The notes under the pieces: generated by a model
Databases searched by the model: none
What the model was told of the DNA's origin: nothing
What the model saw: the letters and a program-made list of their open reading frames with translations, nothing else
Assembly: GCA_910822395.1 (NCBI GenBank)
Contig: OU365335.1
Span: 186,001 to 250,000 of the forward strand
Origin: Pseudoclavibacter triregionum
GTDB taxonomy: Bacteria > Actinomycetota > Actinomycetes > Actinomycetales > Microbacteriaceae
Length of the DNA: 64,000 nt
Direction of reading: 5' to 3'
Shown: positions 1 to 9,162 of the stretch, one piece after another
Layout of the letters: each line of letters begins with the position of its first letter
How positions within the stretch are numbered: the stretch's first letter is position 1
Translations under genes and position numbers: made by a program

Positions 1-42
1 GCCGCGTCCGAACCGGAGCACCGTCCACACGGAGGAGAACGA

Positions 43-2232
43 ATGCAGACCTGGCCCGGCACGCCCTACCCGCTCGGGGCGACCTTCGACGGCTCCGGCA
101 CGAACTTCGCGATCTACAGCGAGGCCGCCGACCGCGTGGTCCTCTGCCTCTTCGACGAGGACGGCACGGAGACGCAGGTCGAGCTGCTCGAGCACGACGC
201 GTACGTGTGGCACGCCTACCTCCCGCAGGTGCAGCCCGGCCAGCGCTACGGCTACCGCGTGCACGGCACCTACGACCCCTCGACGGGCCAGCGCTGCAAC
301 CCCGCGAAGCTCCTCCTCGACCCGTACGCGAAGGCGACGACGGGCGAGATCGACTGGGACCAGTCGCTCTTCTCCTACAACTTCGGCGACCCGGACTCGC
401 GCAACGACGACGACTCGGCCAAGCACATGATGAAGGCCGTCGTCATCAACCCCTTCTTCGACTGGGCCGGCGACCGCGCCCCGAAGGTCCCCTACGGCGA
501 CACGTTCATCTACGAGGCGCACGTCAAGGGACTCACCAAACTCCACCCGGACGTGCCCGAGGAGATGCGCGGCACCTACGCCGGCCTCGCGCACCCCGCC
601 GTCATCGAGCACTTCAAGCGACTCGGCATCACGGCGGTCGAGCTCATGCCCGTCCACCAGTTCGTGCACGACTCGACGCTCGTCGAGAAGGGCCTCCGCA
701 ACTACTGGGGCTACAACACGATCGGCTTCTTCGCCCCGCACTCCGACTACTCCTCGACCGGCACGGTCGGCCAGCAGGTGCAGGAGTTCAAGTCGATGGT
801 GCGCGCGCTCCATTCGAACGGCATCGAGGTCATCCTCGACGTCGTCTACAACCACACGGCCGAGGGCAACCACATGGGCCCGACGCTGAGCTTCCGCGGC
901 ATCGACAACGCCGCCTATTACCGGCTCGAGCAGGACGCCCGGTACTACACCGACTACACGGGCACCGGCAACAGCTTCAACATGCGCCATCCGCACTCGC
1001 TGCAGCTCATCATGGACTCGCTGCGCTACTGGGTGACCGAGATGCACGTCGACGGCTTCCGCTTCGACCTCGCCTCGACGCTCGCCCGCGAGCTCCACGA
1101 CGTCGATCGTCTCTCGGCCTTCTTCGACCTCGTCCAGCAGGACCCGATCGTCTCGCAGGTGAAGCTCATCGCCGAGCCCTGGGACGTCGGCCCCGGCGGC
1201 TACCAGGTCGGCAACTTCCCGCCGCAGTGGACCGAGTGGAACGGCAAGTACCGCGACAGCATCCGCGACTTCTGGCGCGGCGAGCCGTCGACGCTCGGCG
1301 AGTTCGCGAGCCGCATCTCCGGATCGGCCGACCTCTACGCGCACTCGGGACGCCGCCCCTTCGCGTCGATCAACTTCGTCACCGCCCACGACGGCTTCAC
1401 CCTCCGCGACCTCGTCTCGTACAACGAGAAGCACAACCAGGCCAACGGCGAGGACGGCCGCGACGGCGAGAGCCACAACCGCTCGTACAACCTCGGCGCC
1501 GAGGGCCCGACCGACGATCCGGACATCAACGCGATGCGCGCGCGCCAGCAGCGCAACTTCCTCGCGACGCTGCTGCTCTCGCAGGGCGTGCCGATGCTCC
1601 TCCACGGCGACGAGCTCGGCCGCACGCAGTTCGGCAACAACAACACCTACGCGCAGGACTCCGAGATCTCCTGGCTCGACTGGAAGCACGCGGACGAGCC
1701 GCTCATCGAGTTCACGCGCGCCGTCGCGAAGCTGCGCGCCGAGCACCCGACCTTCCGCCGCCGCCGCTTCTTCAACGGCCGCGTCGTCGAGCGCGCCGAG
1801 GGCTCGGCCCTGCCGGACATCGTCTGGCTCTCGACCGACGGCACGCAGATGTCGAGCGAGGACTGGAACGCCGCCTTCGTGAAGTCGATGGGCATGTTCC
1901 TCAACGGCGAAGGCATCCGCGGCCGCGACGACCGCGGCGAGCCGATCACCGACAAGGACTTCCTCCTCTACTTCAACGCCTCGGAGTCGATCGTCGAGGC
2001 GACGCTCCCGACCGCGGAGATCGAGCGCACCTGGGAGGTCGTCATCGACACGGCCGGCCACTCCACCGGTCTCGATCCACTGCACTCGGGAGCCGTGCTC
2101 GAGCTCCAGCCGCGCTCGCTCGTCGTGCTCCGCGAGTTCGACGAGCCCGAGCCGGAGCCCGACCACTCGGTCGCGGCATCGGTGGCCTCGATGACGCAGC
2201 CGATCCCGATCATCACGCTGCCGAACCAGTAG
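43..2232 (+). CDS. glgX: Glycogen debranching enzyme GlgX/TreX (copy 1)
   Basis: Predicted cytoplasmic isoamylase-type debranching enzyme that hydrolyses alpha-1,6 branches of glycogen and supplies linear maltodextrin to TreY. The 729 residues match the usual GlgX length. An N-terminal CBM48-like beta domain (about 1-130) is followed by a GH13 barrel. Visible catalytic residues are Asp342 in VDGFRFDLA (nucleophile), Glu378 in LIAEPWD (acid/base) and Asp450 in TAHDGF (transition-state stabiliser). The ATG at 43 has GGAGGAG at 31-37. It is the first gene of a glgX-treY-treZ cluster with gaps of 48 and 60 nt, the classic treXYZ order, so its job is probably trehalose synthesis from glycogen. A second GlgX is encoded at 35146. 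Confidence 0.95.
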   Translation: MQTWPGTPYPLGATFDGSGTNFAIYSEAADRVVLCLFDEDGTETQVELLEHDAYVWHAYLPQVQPGQRYGYRVHGTYDPSTGQRCNPAKLLLDPYAKATTGEIDWDQSLFSYNFGDPDSRNDDDSAKHMMKAVVINPFFDWAGDRAPKVPYGDTFIYEAHVKGLTKLHPDVPEEMRGTYAGLAHPAVIEHFKRLGITAVELMPVHQFVHDSTLVEKGLRNYWGYNTIGFFAPHSDYSSTGTVGQQVQEFKSMVRALHSNGIEVILDVVYNHTAEGNHMGPTLSFRGIDNAAYYRLEQDARYYTDYTGTGNSFNMRHPHSLQLIMDSLRYWVTEMHVDGFRFDLASTLARELHDVDRLSAFFDLVQQDPIVSQVKLIAEPWDVGPGGYQVGNFPPQWTEWNGKYRDSIRDFWRGEPSTLGEFASRISGSADLYAHSGRRPFASINFVTAHDGFTLRDLVSYNEKHNQANGEDGRDGESHNRSYNLGAEGPTDDPDINAMRARQQRNFLATLLLSQGVPMLLHGDELGRTQFGNNNTYAQDSEISWLDWKHADEPLIEFTRAVAKLRAEHPTFRRRRFFNGRVVERAEGSALPDIVWLSTDGTQMSSEDWNAAFVKSMGMFLNGEGIRGRDDRGEPITDKDFLLYFNASESIVEATLPTAEIERTWEVVIDTAGHSTGLDPLHSGAVLELQPRSLVVLREFDEPEPEPDHSVAASVASMTQPIPIITLPNQ

Positions 2233-2280
2233 CGGCGGCCGCCGGCCCCGCACCCGACCGCAAGGACCAAGGACCCCGCC

Positions 2281-4662
2281 ATGCCCCGACCGGCGCCCAC
2301 GAGCACCTACCGGCTCCAGCTCACCCCCGACTTCACCTTCGCCGACGCCGAGCGGATCCTCCCGTACCTGCGCGGCATCGGGATCGACTGGGTGTACTGC
2401 TCGCCGATCACGCAGGCCGGCGAGGGCTCGACCCACGGCTACGACGTCGTCGACCCCACCAGGATCGACGAGGCCCGAGGCGGCAGGGAGGCGTTCGAGT
2501 CGATGGCCAGGGCGGCGCACGAGCTGGGCCTCGGCGTCCTCGTCGACGTCGTCCCGAACCACCAGGGCGTCGGCGACGCGATGGCCAACCCCATGTGGCG
2601 CGACCTGCTCGCCCACGGGCAGGAGTCGCGCCACGCGGACACCTTCGACGTCGACTGGGAGGCCGGCTGCGGCAAGGTGCTCCTCCCCGTGCTCGGCGAC
2701 GGCGACATGCCGCGCGAGCCCGGCGCCCCGATCGGCGGGCTCGCGCTCGGCGAGCGCGAGGTGGACGGCGAGACGGTGAAGGTGCTCGAGTACCACGACC
2801 GCGCCTTCCCCCTCGCCCCCGGCACCGCCGACGACGGCGCGGACGCCGCGACGGTGCACGAGCGCCAGCGCTACCGGCTCATCCACTGGCGCCAGGGCGA
2901 CACCGAGATCAACTACCGCCGCTTCTTCACGATCACCTCGCTCGCAGGCGTCCGCGTCGAGGACGAGCGCGTCTTCGAGGAGACCCACGCCGAGATCCTC
3001 CGCTGGGTGCGAGAGGGCCTCGTCGACGGGCTTCGGATCGACCACATCGACGGCCTCCGCGACCCCGAGGGGTACCTCCGCCGGCTCGAGGAGCGCACGG
3101 GCGGCTGCTACCTCGTCGTGGAGAAGATCCTCGAGATGGGCGCGCACGGCCTCGCCGAGGAGCTGCCCGAGTCGTGGCCCGTCGCCGGCACGACCGGCTA
3201 CGAGGCGATCGCCGCGATCGACCGCGTGCTCGTCGACCCGGACGGGGACGCCGAGCTCGCGGAGCTCTCTCAGGGCTTCGCGGGCCTCGACCGCGCCGAC
3301 GACGAGCGCGAGAGCTGGGGCGACCTCTGCCACGACATGAAGCGCGAGGTCGCCGACCGGCAGCTGCTCGCCGAGGTGTACCGCATCACCCGCGAGCTCA
3401 TCCGCACGGGCGTCGACCACCCGCAGATCGTCGACTGCGTCGCCGAGGTCATCTCGAACCTCGACGTGTACCGCTCCTACCTCCCCGTCGGCGTCGAGCG
3501 GCTCGACGCGGCCGCGCACCGCGCCTGGCAGCGCCGCCCCGACCTCGCCGAGGCGCTCTCGGTCGTCATGCCGGCGTTGCGCGATCCGAGCCACCCGGCC
3601 GCGCTGCGCTTCCAGCAGTCGAGCGGCATGGTCATGGCGAAGGGCGTCGAGGACCGCGCGTTCTTCCGCGACTCGCGCCTCACCTCGCTCAACGAGGTCG
3701 GCGGCGACCCGAGCCGCTTCGCGATCTCGCCGGACGAGTTCCACGAGCGGCTCCGCCGCCGCCATGAGCGCTCCCCGTTCGGCCTCAACGCCCTCACGAC
3801 ACACGACACGAAGCGCAGCGAGGACGTCCGCGCCCGCATCGACGTGCTCTCCGAGTGCCCGGAACGCTGGCGCGAGACCATCGAGACCCTCGAGCGGGTC
3901 GCCCCCGCCGGCGACGCGAACCTCGCGAGCCTCATCTGGCAGGGCGTCGTCGGCGCCTGGCCGGCCCGCCGCGAGCGCCTCGAGGGCTTCGCCGAGAAGG
4001 CGGCCCGCGAGGCGGGGCTGCGCACGAGCTGGACGGCGCAGAACGCCGAGGCCGAGGCGACCATCCGCGCCGCCGTCGGAGCCGCCTTCGACCACCCGGC
4101 CGCGGCGAGCGTCGTCTCGAACCTCGCCGACGAGCTCCGCGAGGACGGCTGGTCGAACGCGCTCTCCGCGAAGCTCATCCAGCTCACCATGCCCGGCGTG
4201 CCGGACGTCTACCAGGGCACCGAGCTGTGGGCCTTCACCCTCACCGACCCCGACAACCGGATGCCCGTGAGCTACGCCTCGCGGCAGGCCGCGCTCGACG
4301 CCATCCTCAAGGGCGCCAAGCCCGAGCTCGACGAGACCGGCGCCGCGAAGCTGCTCGTCACGGCGGCCGCCCTCCTCACGCGCCGCGAGCGCCCGCACCT
4401 GTTCACGGGCTACGAGCCCGTGCGCGCGTCCGGATCCGCCGCCGAGCACGTGCTCGCCTTCGACCGCGGCGGCGCCATGACCATCGCCACGCGCCTCCCC
4501 CGGGGCCTGCGCGAGGGCGGCGGCTGGGGCGACACCCAGATCGAGCTGCCCGCCGGCGTCTGGGTCGACCAGCTCACGGCCCGCGCATACCAGGGCGGAC
4601 GTTCGGCGAGCGTCGCGGCCCTCCTCGACGAGTACCCGGTGGCGCTGCTCGCCCGCGGCTAG
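2281..4662 (+). CDS. treY: Maltooligosyl trehalose synthase TreY
   Basis: GH13 enzyme that isomerises the reducing-end alpha-1,4 bond of maltooligosaccharides to alpha,alpha-1,1, giving maltooligosyl trehalose. At 793 residues it has the length expected of TreY. It opens with the family signature STYRLQLTPDFTF and contains GSTHGYDVVDP. Probable catalytic residues are Asp254 in GLRIDHIDGL and Glu281 in LVVEKILE. A late conserved segment is PGVPDVYQGTELW. ATG at 2281 lies 48 nt after glgX; the upstream Shine-Dalgarno sequence is weak (AAGGACC). It acts between GlgX and TreZ in the TreXYZ route. Confidence 0.95.
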   Translation: MPRPAPTSTYRLQLTPDFTFADAERILPYLRGIGIDWVYCSPITQAGEGSTHGYDVVDPTRIDEARGGREAFESMARAAHELGLGVLVDVVPNHQGVGDAMANPMWRDLLAHGQESRHADTFDVDWEAGCGKVLLPVLGDGDMPREPGAPIGGLALGEREVDGETVKVLEYHDRAFPLAPGTADDGADAATVHERQRYRLIHWRQGDTEINYRRFFTITSLAGVRVEDERVFEETHAEILRWVREGLVDGLRIDHIDGLRDPEGYLRRLEERTGGCYLVVEKILEMGAHGLAEELPESWPVAGTTGYEAIAAIDRVLVDPDGDAELAELSQGFAGLDRADDERESWGDLCHDMKREVADRQLLAEVYRITRELIRTGVDHPQIVDCVAEVISNLDVYRSYLPVGVERLDAAAHRAWQRRPDLAEALSVVMPALRDPSHPAALRFQQSSGMVMAKGVEDRAFFRDSRLTSLNEVGGDPSRFAISPDEFHERLRRRHERSPFGLNALTTHDTKRSEDVRARIDVLSECPERWRETIETLERVAPAGDANLASLIWQGVVGAWPARRERLEGFAEKAAREAGLRTSWTAQNAEAEATIRAAVGAAFDHPAAASVVSNLADELREDGWSNALSAKLIQLTMPGVPDVYQGTELWAFTLTDPDNRMPVSYASRQAALDAILKGAKPELDETGAAKLLVTAAALLTRRERPHLFTGYEPVRASGSAAEHVLAFDRGGAMTIATRLPRGLREGGGWGDTQIELPAGVWVDQLTARAYQGGRSASVAALLDEYPVALLARG

Positions 4663-4722
4663 CGACGCCCGCACGCCCGCCCGCCGACCGGACCGCGACC
4701 GCGGTCCCCGCAGAAGGGAATC

Positions 4723-6606
4723 ATGCACGCACCCGCACTCGCCCGCCGAGAGGACTTCGACGTCTGGGCCCCTATCGCGACCGCGGTCGAGCTCGAGGTC
4801 GACGGACGCCGCTACCCGCTCGTCCGCGATCCGGGCGAGAGCGGATGGTGGCGTCCCACCCTCGAGGACCGCGCCGCCATCCGCGACGACGTCGAGCGGG
4901 CGCCGGACGGCGTCGACTACGGCTACCGCCTCGACGGCGACGAGCAGCTGCTCCCCGACCCTCGCTCGGTGCGCCAGCCGCAGGGCGTGCACGGCCCCTC
5001 GCGCACCTACGAGCTCGGGTCATACCGCTGGGGTGACGACGCGTGGTCGGGCCGCCAGCTCGCGGGCGCGGTCATCATGGAGGTCCACATCGGCACCTTC
5101 ACGCCCGGCGGCACGCTCGACTCGGCGATCGAGCGTCTCGACCACCTGGCCGAGCTCGGCATCGAGTTCGTCGAGCTCATGCCCGTCGCGGCGTGGGACG
5201 GCGAGCACGGCTGGGGCTACGACGGCGTCGACTGGTACGCCGTGCACGAGCCGTACGGCGGCCCGGCCGCGTACCAGCGCTTCGTCGACGCCTGCCATCA
5301 GCGCGGGCTCGGCGTCATCCAGGACGTCGTCTACAACCACTTCGGGCCCTCGGGCGCCTACCTCCCCCGCTTCGGCCCGTATCTCGCCGCCCACCACACG
5401 ACCGCGTGGGGCTCGGCCGTGAACCTCGACGGCCCCGACTCGGACGAGGTGCGGCGCTTCATCCTCGACAATGTGCGCCTGTGGGTGGAGGACTTCCACG
5501 TCGACGCGCTGCGGCTCGACGCCGTCCACGCCCTCGTCGACACGCGAGCGAAGCACCTCCTCGAGGACATCGCGAACGTCGCGGCCGAGTTCTCGGCGCA
5601 TGTGAATCGGCCGATCACGATCATCGCCGAGTCCGACCTCAACGACCCGCGCATCATCACGCCGCGGGAGGCCGGCGGCTACGCCCTCGACGCGCAGTGG
5701 TCGGACGACTTCCACCACGCCCTCCACGTCGCCGTCACCGGCGACCGCACCGGCTACTTCGAGGACTTCGACGGGCTCGAGGCGATGGCGAAGGTGCTCC
5801 GCGAGGGCTTCTTCCACGACGGCTCGCTCTCGAGCTTCCGGCGGCGTCTGCACGGCCGTCCGCTCAACCCGTCGACGCAGGCGTGGCGGCTCGTGGTGTG
5901 CAACCAGAACCACGACCAGGTCGGCAACCGCGCCGACGGATCGCGGTGGACGGACCGGCTCTCGGACGGCCAGCTGCGCATCCTCGCGCTCATGACGCTC
6001 ACGGCGCCGTTCACGCCGATGCTCTTCATGGGCGAGGAGTGGGGCACGCTCACGCCGTTCCAGTTCTTCTGCGACCACCAGGACCCGGAGCTCGCTCGCC
6101 TCACCTCCGAGGGCCGCATCCGCGAGTTCTCGCGGATGGGCTGGGACCCGAACGTCATCCCGGACCCGCAGGACCGCGAGACCTTCCTCCGCTCGAAGCT
6201 GCGCTGGGAGGAGCTCGAGGAGCAGCGGCACCGGAGCCTCTTCCAGCTCTACAAGGACCTCATCCGGCTCCGGAAGTCGCGCTCGGCGCTCACCTCGCCC
6301 TGGCTCGACCAGATCTCGGTCGAGTACGACACGGAGGCGCAGGTGTTCTGCTTCTGGCGCGACGACGTGCTCGTCGCGGTGAACTTCGGCACCGGCGTCG
6401 CCGCCGTCGACATCGACGTGGATCGTCCGGACACTCCGCTCCTCGAGGGCCCGGAGCTCCTCCTCCGCACCGACGACGGCGTCGAGATCGACGGCTTCCG
6501 CGCGACGCTGCCGCCCCACTCGGGCGCGGTCTTCGGCCCGCGCGTGCCGCGGAGCCTCGGGTATCGGCCCGTCGAGACGGGGCTCATCGAGATTCCGCGG
6601 GGGTAG
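4723..6606 (+). CDS. treZ: Malto-oligosyltrehalose trehalohydrolase TreZ
   Basis: Releases free trehalose from maltooligosyl trehalose and completes the cytoplasmic TreXYZ pathway. The 627 residues are slightly longer than typical TreZ (about 580-600). An N-terminal beta domain begins at DVWAPIATAVELEV, followed by a GH13 barrel with DVVYNHFGPSGAYL, nucleophile Asp266 in ALRLDAVHA and acid/base Glu303 in IIAESDLN. A GAAGGGAA element lies just upstream of ATG 4723. Last gene of the cluster; it runs almost stop-to-stop into an oppositely oriented gene (3-nt gap), and I see no terminator hairpin between them. Confidence 0.95.
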   Translation: MHAPALARREDFDVWAPIATAVELEVDGRRYPLVRDPGESGWWRPTLEDRAAIRDDVERAPDGVDYGYRLDGDEQLLPDPRSVRQPQGVHGPSRTYELGSYRWGDDAWSGRQLAGAVIMEVHIGTFTPGGTLDSAIERLDHLAELGIEFVELMPVAAWDGEHGWGYDGVDWYAVHEPYGGPAAYQRFVDACHQRGLGVIQDVVYNHFGPSGAYLPRFGPYLAAHHTTAWGSAVNLDGPDSDEVRRFILDNVRLWVEDFHVDALRLDAVHALVDTRAKHLLEDIANVAAEFSAHVNRPITIIAESDLNDPRIITPREAGGYALDAQWSDDFHHALHVAVTGDRTGYFEDFDGLEAMAKVLREGFFHDGSLSSFRRRLHGRPLNPSTQAWRLVVCNQNHDQVGNRADGSRWTDRLSDGQLRILALMTLTAPFTPMLFMGEEWGTLTPFQFFCDHQDPELARLTSEGRIREFSRMGWDPNVIPDPQDRETFLRSKLRWEELEEQRHRSLFQLYKDLIRLRKSRSALTSPWLDQISVEYDTEAQVFCFWRDDVLVAVNFGTGVAAVDIDVDRPDTPLLEGPELLLRTDDGVEIDGFRATLPPHSGAVFGPRVPRSLGYRPVETGLIEIPRG

Positions 6607-6609
6607 GAC

Positions 6610-7338
6610 TCAAGGGGCGCGCAGCCAGTCCTCTCGGACGCGCCTCTCCGAGCCATCGGGCGCCGAAACCACGTACCCCAGCTCGTCCAGCAGGTCTGCC
6701 GCGAGGTCCGGTGATCGCCGAATCGCCGTGTGGAGCTGTGTTCGGCGGAATCGGGCGCGGCCCTCGGCGAGCGCCGAGCGCGCCTCCGGCATCGCGTCGA
6801 GACCGAACTCCTCGATCGCCGCCTCAAGCACGTCTTCGAGACACGGCCGAAACAGCGGGCCGCCGACCGGGAAGTGGAAGCTGCTCACTCGGGGCAGCTT
6901 GCCGTCGCTGACGAAGCCCCTGCGTCGGTTCTTGGCCGCCAGGCTCTTACCTGATCCGACCAGCGCCGCGATGAGGTCATCACGGTGCGCGTGGATGTTG
7001 AGGTGGGCGGCCGGGACACGTCGGGCCTCAGCGTCGAAGTCGTACCTGAAGAAGGGTGTTCCCTTGCCATCCGGAACGACGCTGAAGTTCGAGCTGAGCA
7101 CCTTCAGCCACTGCTGGGAAGCATCTACGGTGAGCTTGTAGCCGATGCTGAGCCGAAGCACCGGCTTGCCCGCGACCGTGAGGCGGATCCCGTCTTCGTC
7201 CGTCGTCGTGATGAATCCGGCGGCAGCGCCGGTCACCTGAAGCTCGAGCGGGTCGACGCATCCGGGCAGCACCTGCGCGAGCGTGTCGCCGACCTCGTCG
7301 GCGAACTGCGTCGCCTGCTCTTCAAACGAGTCGGGCAT
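6610..7338 (-). CDS. Uncharacterised protein, second gene of a two-gene unit
   Basis: A 242-residue soluble-looking protein with no signal peptide or membrane segment, and I do not recognise its family. It starts MPDSFEEQATQFADEVGD. The N-terminal half is beta-rich (about 30-110), and the C-terminal half (about 140-242) is helical and charged, with RPCLEDVLEAAIEEFG. Its ATG directly abuts the stop codon of the 71-residue gene at 7339-7554, so the two are almost certainly translated together. The DNA is visibly less GC-biased than its neighbours, which hints at acquisition or rapid evolution. It converges on treZ with a 3-nt gap. The arrangement of a small coiled-coil protein followed by a larger partner resembles toxin-antitoxin or regulator-effector pairs, but that is inference only. 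Confidence 0.7.
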   Translation of the reverse strand: MPDSFEEQATQFADEVGDTLAQVLPGCVDPLELQVTGAAAGFITTTDEDGIRLTVAGKPVLRLSIGYKLTVDASQQWLKVLSSNFSVVPDGKGTPFFRYDFDAEARRVPAAHLNIHAHRDDLIAALVGSGKSLAAKNRRRGFVSDGKLPRVSSFHFPVGGPLFRPCLEDVLEAAIEEFGLDAMPEARSALAEGRARFRRTQLHTAIRRSPDLAADLLDELGYVVSAPDGSERRVREDWLRAP

Positions 7339-7554
7339 CTACGCGACGGCGCCGCGAAGGTAGGTCAGGCCATCGAGCCGCCGAAGCGCCGCGAGGTCCT
7401 CCGCCGTGAGCAGTTCTCGCTCGGCCTTCTCCCGGAGCGACGCGAGCGTGCCGCGCTCGCGCTCGATCTTCGCGATCTCACGCTCGAGCTGGGCCGCGTC
7501 GTAACGCACGACCCGGACCGAGCTTCGCTTGCCGTTCGTCGCCGTCGAGGTCAT
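7339..7554 (-). CDS. Small coiled-coil protein, first gene of a two-gene unit
   Basis: Predicted 71-residue protein read from ATG at 7554 down to TAG at 7341-7339. The middle is a strongly charged amphipathic helix (AQLEREIAKIERERGTLASL, about residues 21-40) that should form a coiled coil; the tail is DLAALRRLDGLTYLRG. A weak GGTGAG lies upstream of the start. Its stop abuts the start of the 242-residue gene. A perfect 15-bp dyad lies 54 bp upstream (7609-7623). The function is unknown; size, helix and operator would fit a small DNA-binding or antitoxin-like protein, which I cannot confirm. Confidence 0.65.
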   Translation of the reverse strand: MTSTATNGKRSSVRVVRYDAAQLEREIAKIERERGTLASLREKAERELLTAEDLAALRRLDGLTYLRGAVA

Positions 7555-7608
7555 CTGCTCACCGCCGTTGTTCGCCACATGAATGTGTGGATTCGAAGGT
7601 ACGGAAGA

Positions 7609-7623
7609 TCGTACGACGTACGA
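7609..7623. promoter_or_regulatory. Candidate operator, 15-bp perfect dyad
   Basis: TCGTACGACGTACGA is perfectly symmetric around its central base and consists of two CGTACG palindromes. A third GTACG copy lies at 7599-7603. It sits 54 bp upstream of the 71-residue gene in a locally AT-richer stretch, where a regulator of that pair would be expected to bind. I see no convincing -35/-10 pair at a fixed distance. Confidence 0.5.
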
Positions 7624-7658
7624 CCGACAAATTGACGATCTGAGAAAAGCGAGCGGCG

Positions 7659-8969
7659 CTAGCGGCCCCCGCCCTCCGCCGGCCGATCGCTCAGACCCGT
7701 GCCGCCCTCGCGCCGCTCCCCGCGGCCGAGCAGTGACGCCGGCCGGATCGCCCCGCGCCCGAAGCGCTCGACCGCCGCGTCGATCGCGCGCTCGGCGCGC
7801 GTCCACTCCTCGTCGCCGGATTCGTCCCACAGCGAGAGCTGCGTCGCCTCGCCAGCGTCCGCGAGCTGCGAGGCGGCGAGACCGATGAGCCGCACCGGCC
7901 GCGCCCCGCCCGGGTTCGCCTCGGCGAGCAGCTCCCGCGCCTCGAGGTAGAGCCGCCTGCCGGTGTCGCTCGGCTCGGCGAGGGTGCGCGAGCGGGAGAT
8001 CGTCGTGAAGTCGGGCCAGCGGAGCTTGATGCCGACCGTGCGGGCGACGAGGCCGGCTCGGCGCAGGCGCGTCGCGACGGCGTCCGCCTGGGCGCGCAGC
8101 TCGCGCTCGAGCGCCTCCTGGCCCGCGAGATCCTGCGAGAAGGTCTGCTCGTGGCTGATCGACTTCTCGCGCCGCTCGGTCTGCACCGCGCGCGGGTCGC
8201 GGCCCCAGGCGAGGTCGTGGAGCCGCTCGCCGGAGGCCCGCCCGAGCAGCCGCACGAGCGAGTCGCGCGGCGTGTGCGCGAGCTCGAACACCGTCGAGAT
8301 GCCGCGCGAGCGCAGCCGCTCCTCCGTCGCGCCCCCGACGCCCCAGAGCGCGCCGACGGGGAGCGTGTGGAGGAACGGCACCGTCTCCTCGCCGGGGATG
8401 ACGAGCAGGCCGTTCGGCTTGCACTTGCCGGAGGCGAGCTTCGCGACGAACTTCGTCGCGCCCCCGCCCACCGAGCAGGTGAGCCCCGTCTCGTCGTGCA
8501 CGCGACGGCGGATGAGCCGGGCGATCTCCGTCGGCGAGCCGAAGAGCCGCCGCGCCCCGGAGACGTCGAGGAACGCCTCGTCGATGGAGAGCGGCTCGAC
8601 GAGCGGCGTGATCGAGCGGAAGACCTCCATGACCTCGATCGACGCCTCGCGGTACTTCTCCATATGTCCCGACAGCACCGTCGCCGCCGGGCAGAGCCGC
8701 AGCGCCTCGGACATCGACATCGCCGAGCGCACGCCGTAGCGCCGCGCTTCGTAGCTCGCGCTCGAGACGACGCCGCGCGCCGCCTTGCCATCCGGCCCGA
8801 CGGGCCCGCCGACGATGACCGGCTCGCCGCGCAGCTCGGGCCGCTCGAGCAGCTCGACGGCGACGAAGAAGGCGTCCATGTCGACGTGGAGGATCGTCGC
8901 GCTCGCATCGTCGACGGGCGCGCCCGACGCGGGGCTCACCTGCCGCTCGCCGAGGTCCTTCCGCGTCAT
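7659..8969 (-). CDS. dinB: DNA polymerase IV (Y-family translesion polymerase)
   Basis: Error-prone lesion-bypass polymerase, 436 residues. The palm motifs LHVDMDAFFVAVE (metal-binding Asp30) and LSIDEAFLDVSG (Asp130, Glu131) are intact, followed by the helix-hairpin-helix region around LWGVGGATEERLRSRG and a little-finger domain with VGIKLRWPDFTTISR. An open frame continues upstream to 9179, but ATG 8969 is chosen because GGGGGAG lies 9 nt before it and residues upstream look non-coding. A near-consensus SOS box at 8990-9007 suggests damage-inducible expression. It is divergent from the UDP-glucose dehydrogenase gene. Confidence 0.93.
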   Translation of the reverse strand: MTRKDLGERQVSPASGAPVDDASATILHVDMDAFFVAVELLERPELRGEPVIVGGPVGPDGKAARGVVSSASYEARRYGVRSAMSMSEALRLCPAATVLSGHMEKYREASIEVMEVFRSITPLVEPLSIDEAFLDVSGARRLFGSPTEIARLIRRRVHDETGLTCSVGGGATKFVAKLASGKCKPNGLLVIPGEETVPFLHTLPVGALWGVGGATEERLRSRGISTVFELAHTPRDSLVRLLGRASGERLHDLAWGRDPRAVQTERREKSISHEQTFSQDLAGQEALERELRAQADAVATRLRRAGLVARTVGIKLRWPDFTTISRSRTLAEPSDTGRRLYLEARELLAEANPGGARPVRLIGLAASQLADAGEATQLSLWDESGDEEWTRAERAIDAAVERFGRGAIRPASLLGRGERREGGTGLSDRPAEGGGR

Positions 8970-8989
8970 GCGGACATTCTCCCCCAGCG

Positions 8990-9007
8990 TTCGGACATCT
9001 GCTCGAA
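8990..9007 (-). promoter_or_regulatory. Candidate LexA/SOS box upstream of dinB
   Basis: On the minus strand the site reads TTCGAGC-AGAT-GTCCGAA, 20 bp upstream of the dinB ATG. The core matches 12 of 14 positions of the Gram-positive/actinobacterial consensus CGAACRNRYGTTYG, with one mismatch in each half-site. The position and the SOS character of dinB in other bacteria make LexA control likely. Confidence 0.6.
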
Positions 9008-9162
9008 GGACGGCGAAGCAGCTGATGGGGCCGCGAAACCCTCCGGTCACGGACGGTTGCCATAATGGCCCGACGCGCGGACCCCGCGCGACCCGGCCGA
9101 GGCCGGGATTGAGGCCCCGCGAGCGCCCGCCGCCCGCCCGAGCACAGCACCACAGGAGCGTC

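Noticed and set aside
207-3767. 1186-residue open frame across glgX and treY
   Set aside because: An Arg/Pro/His-rich shadow in the third-position-GC frame; glgX and treY on the same strand have full homology.
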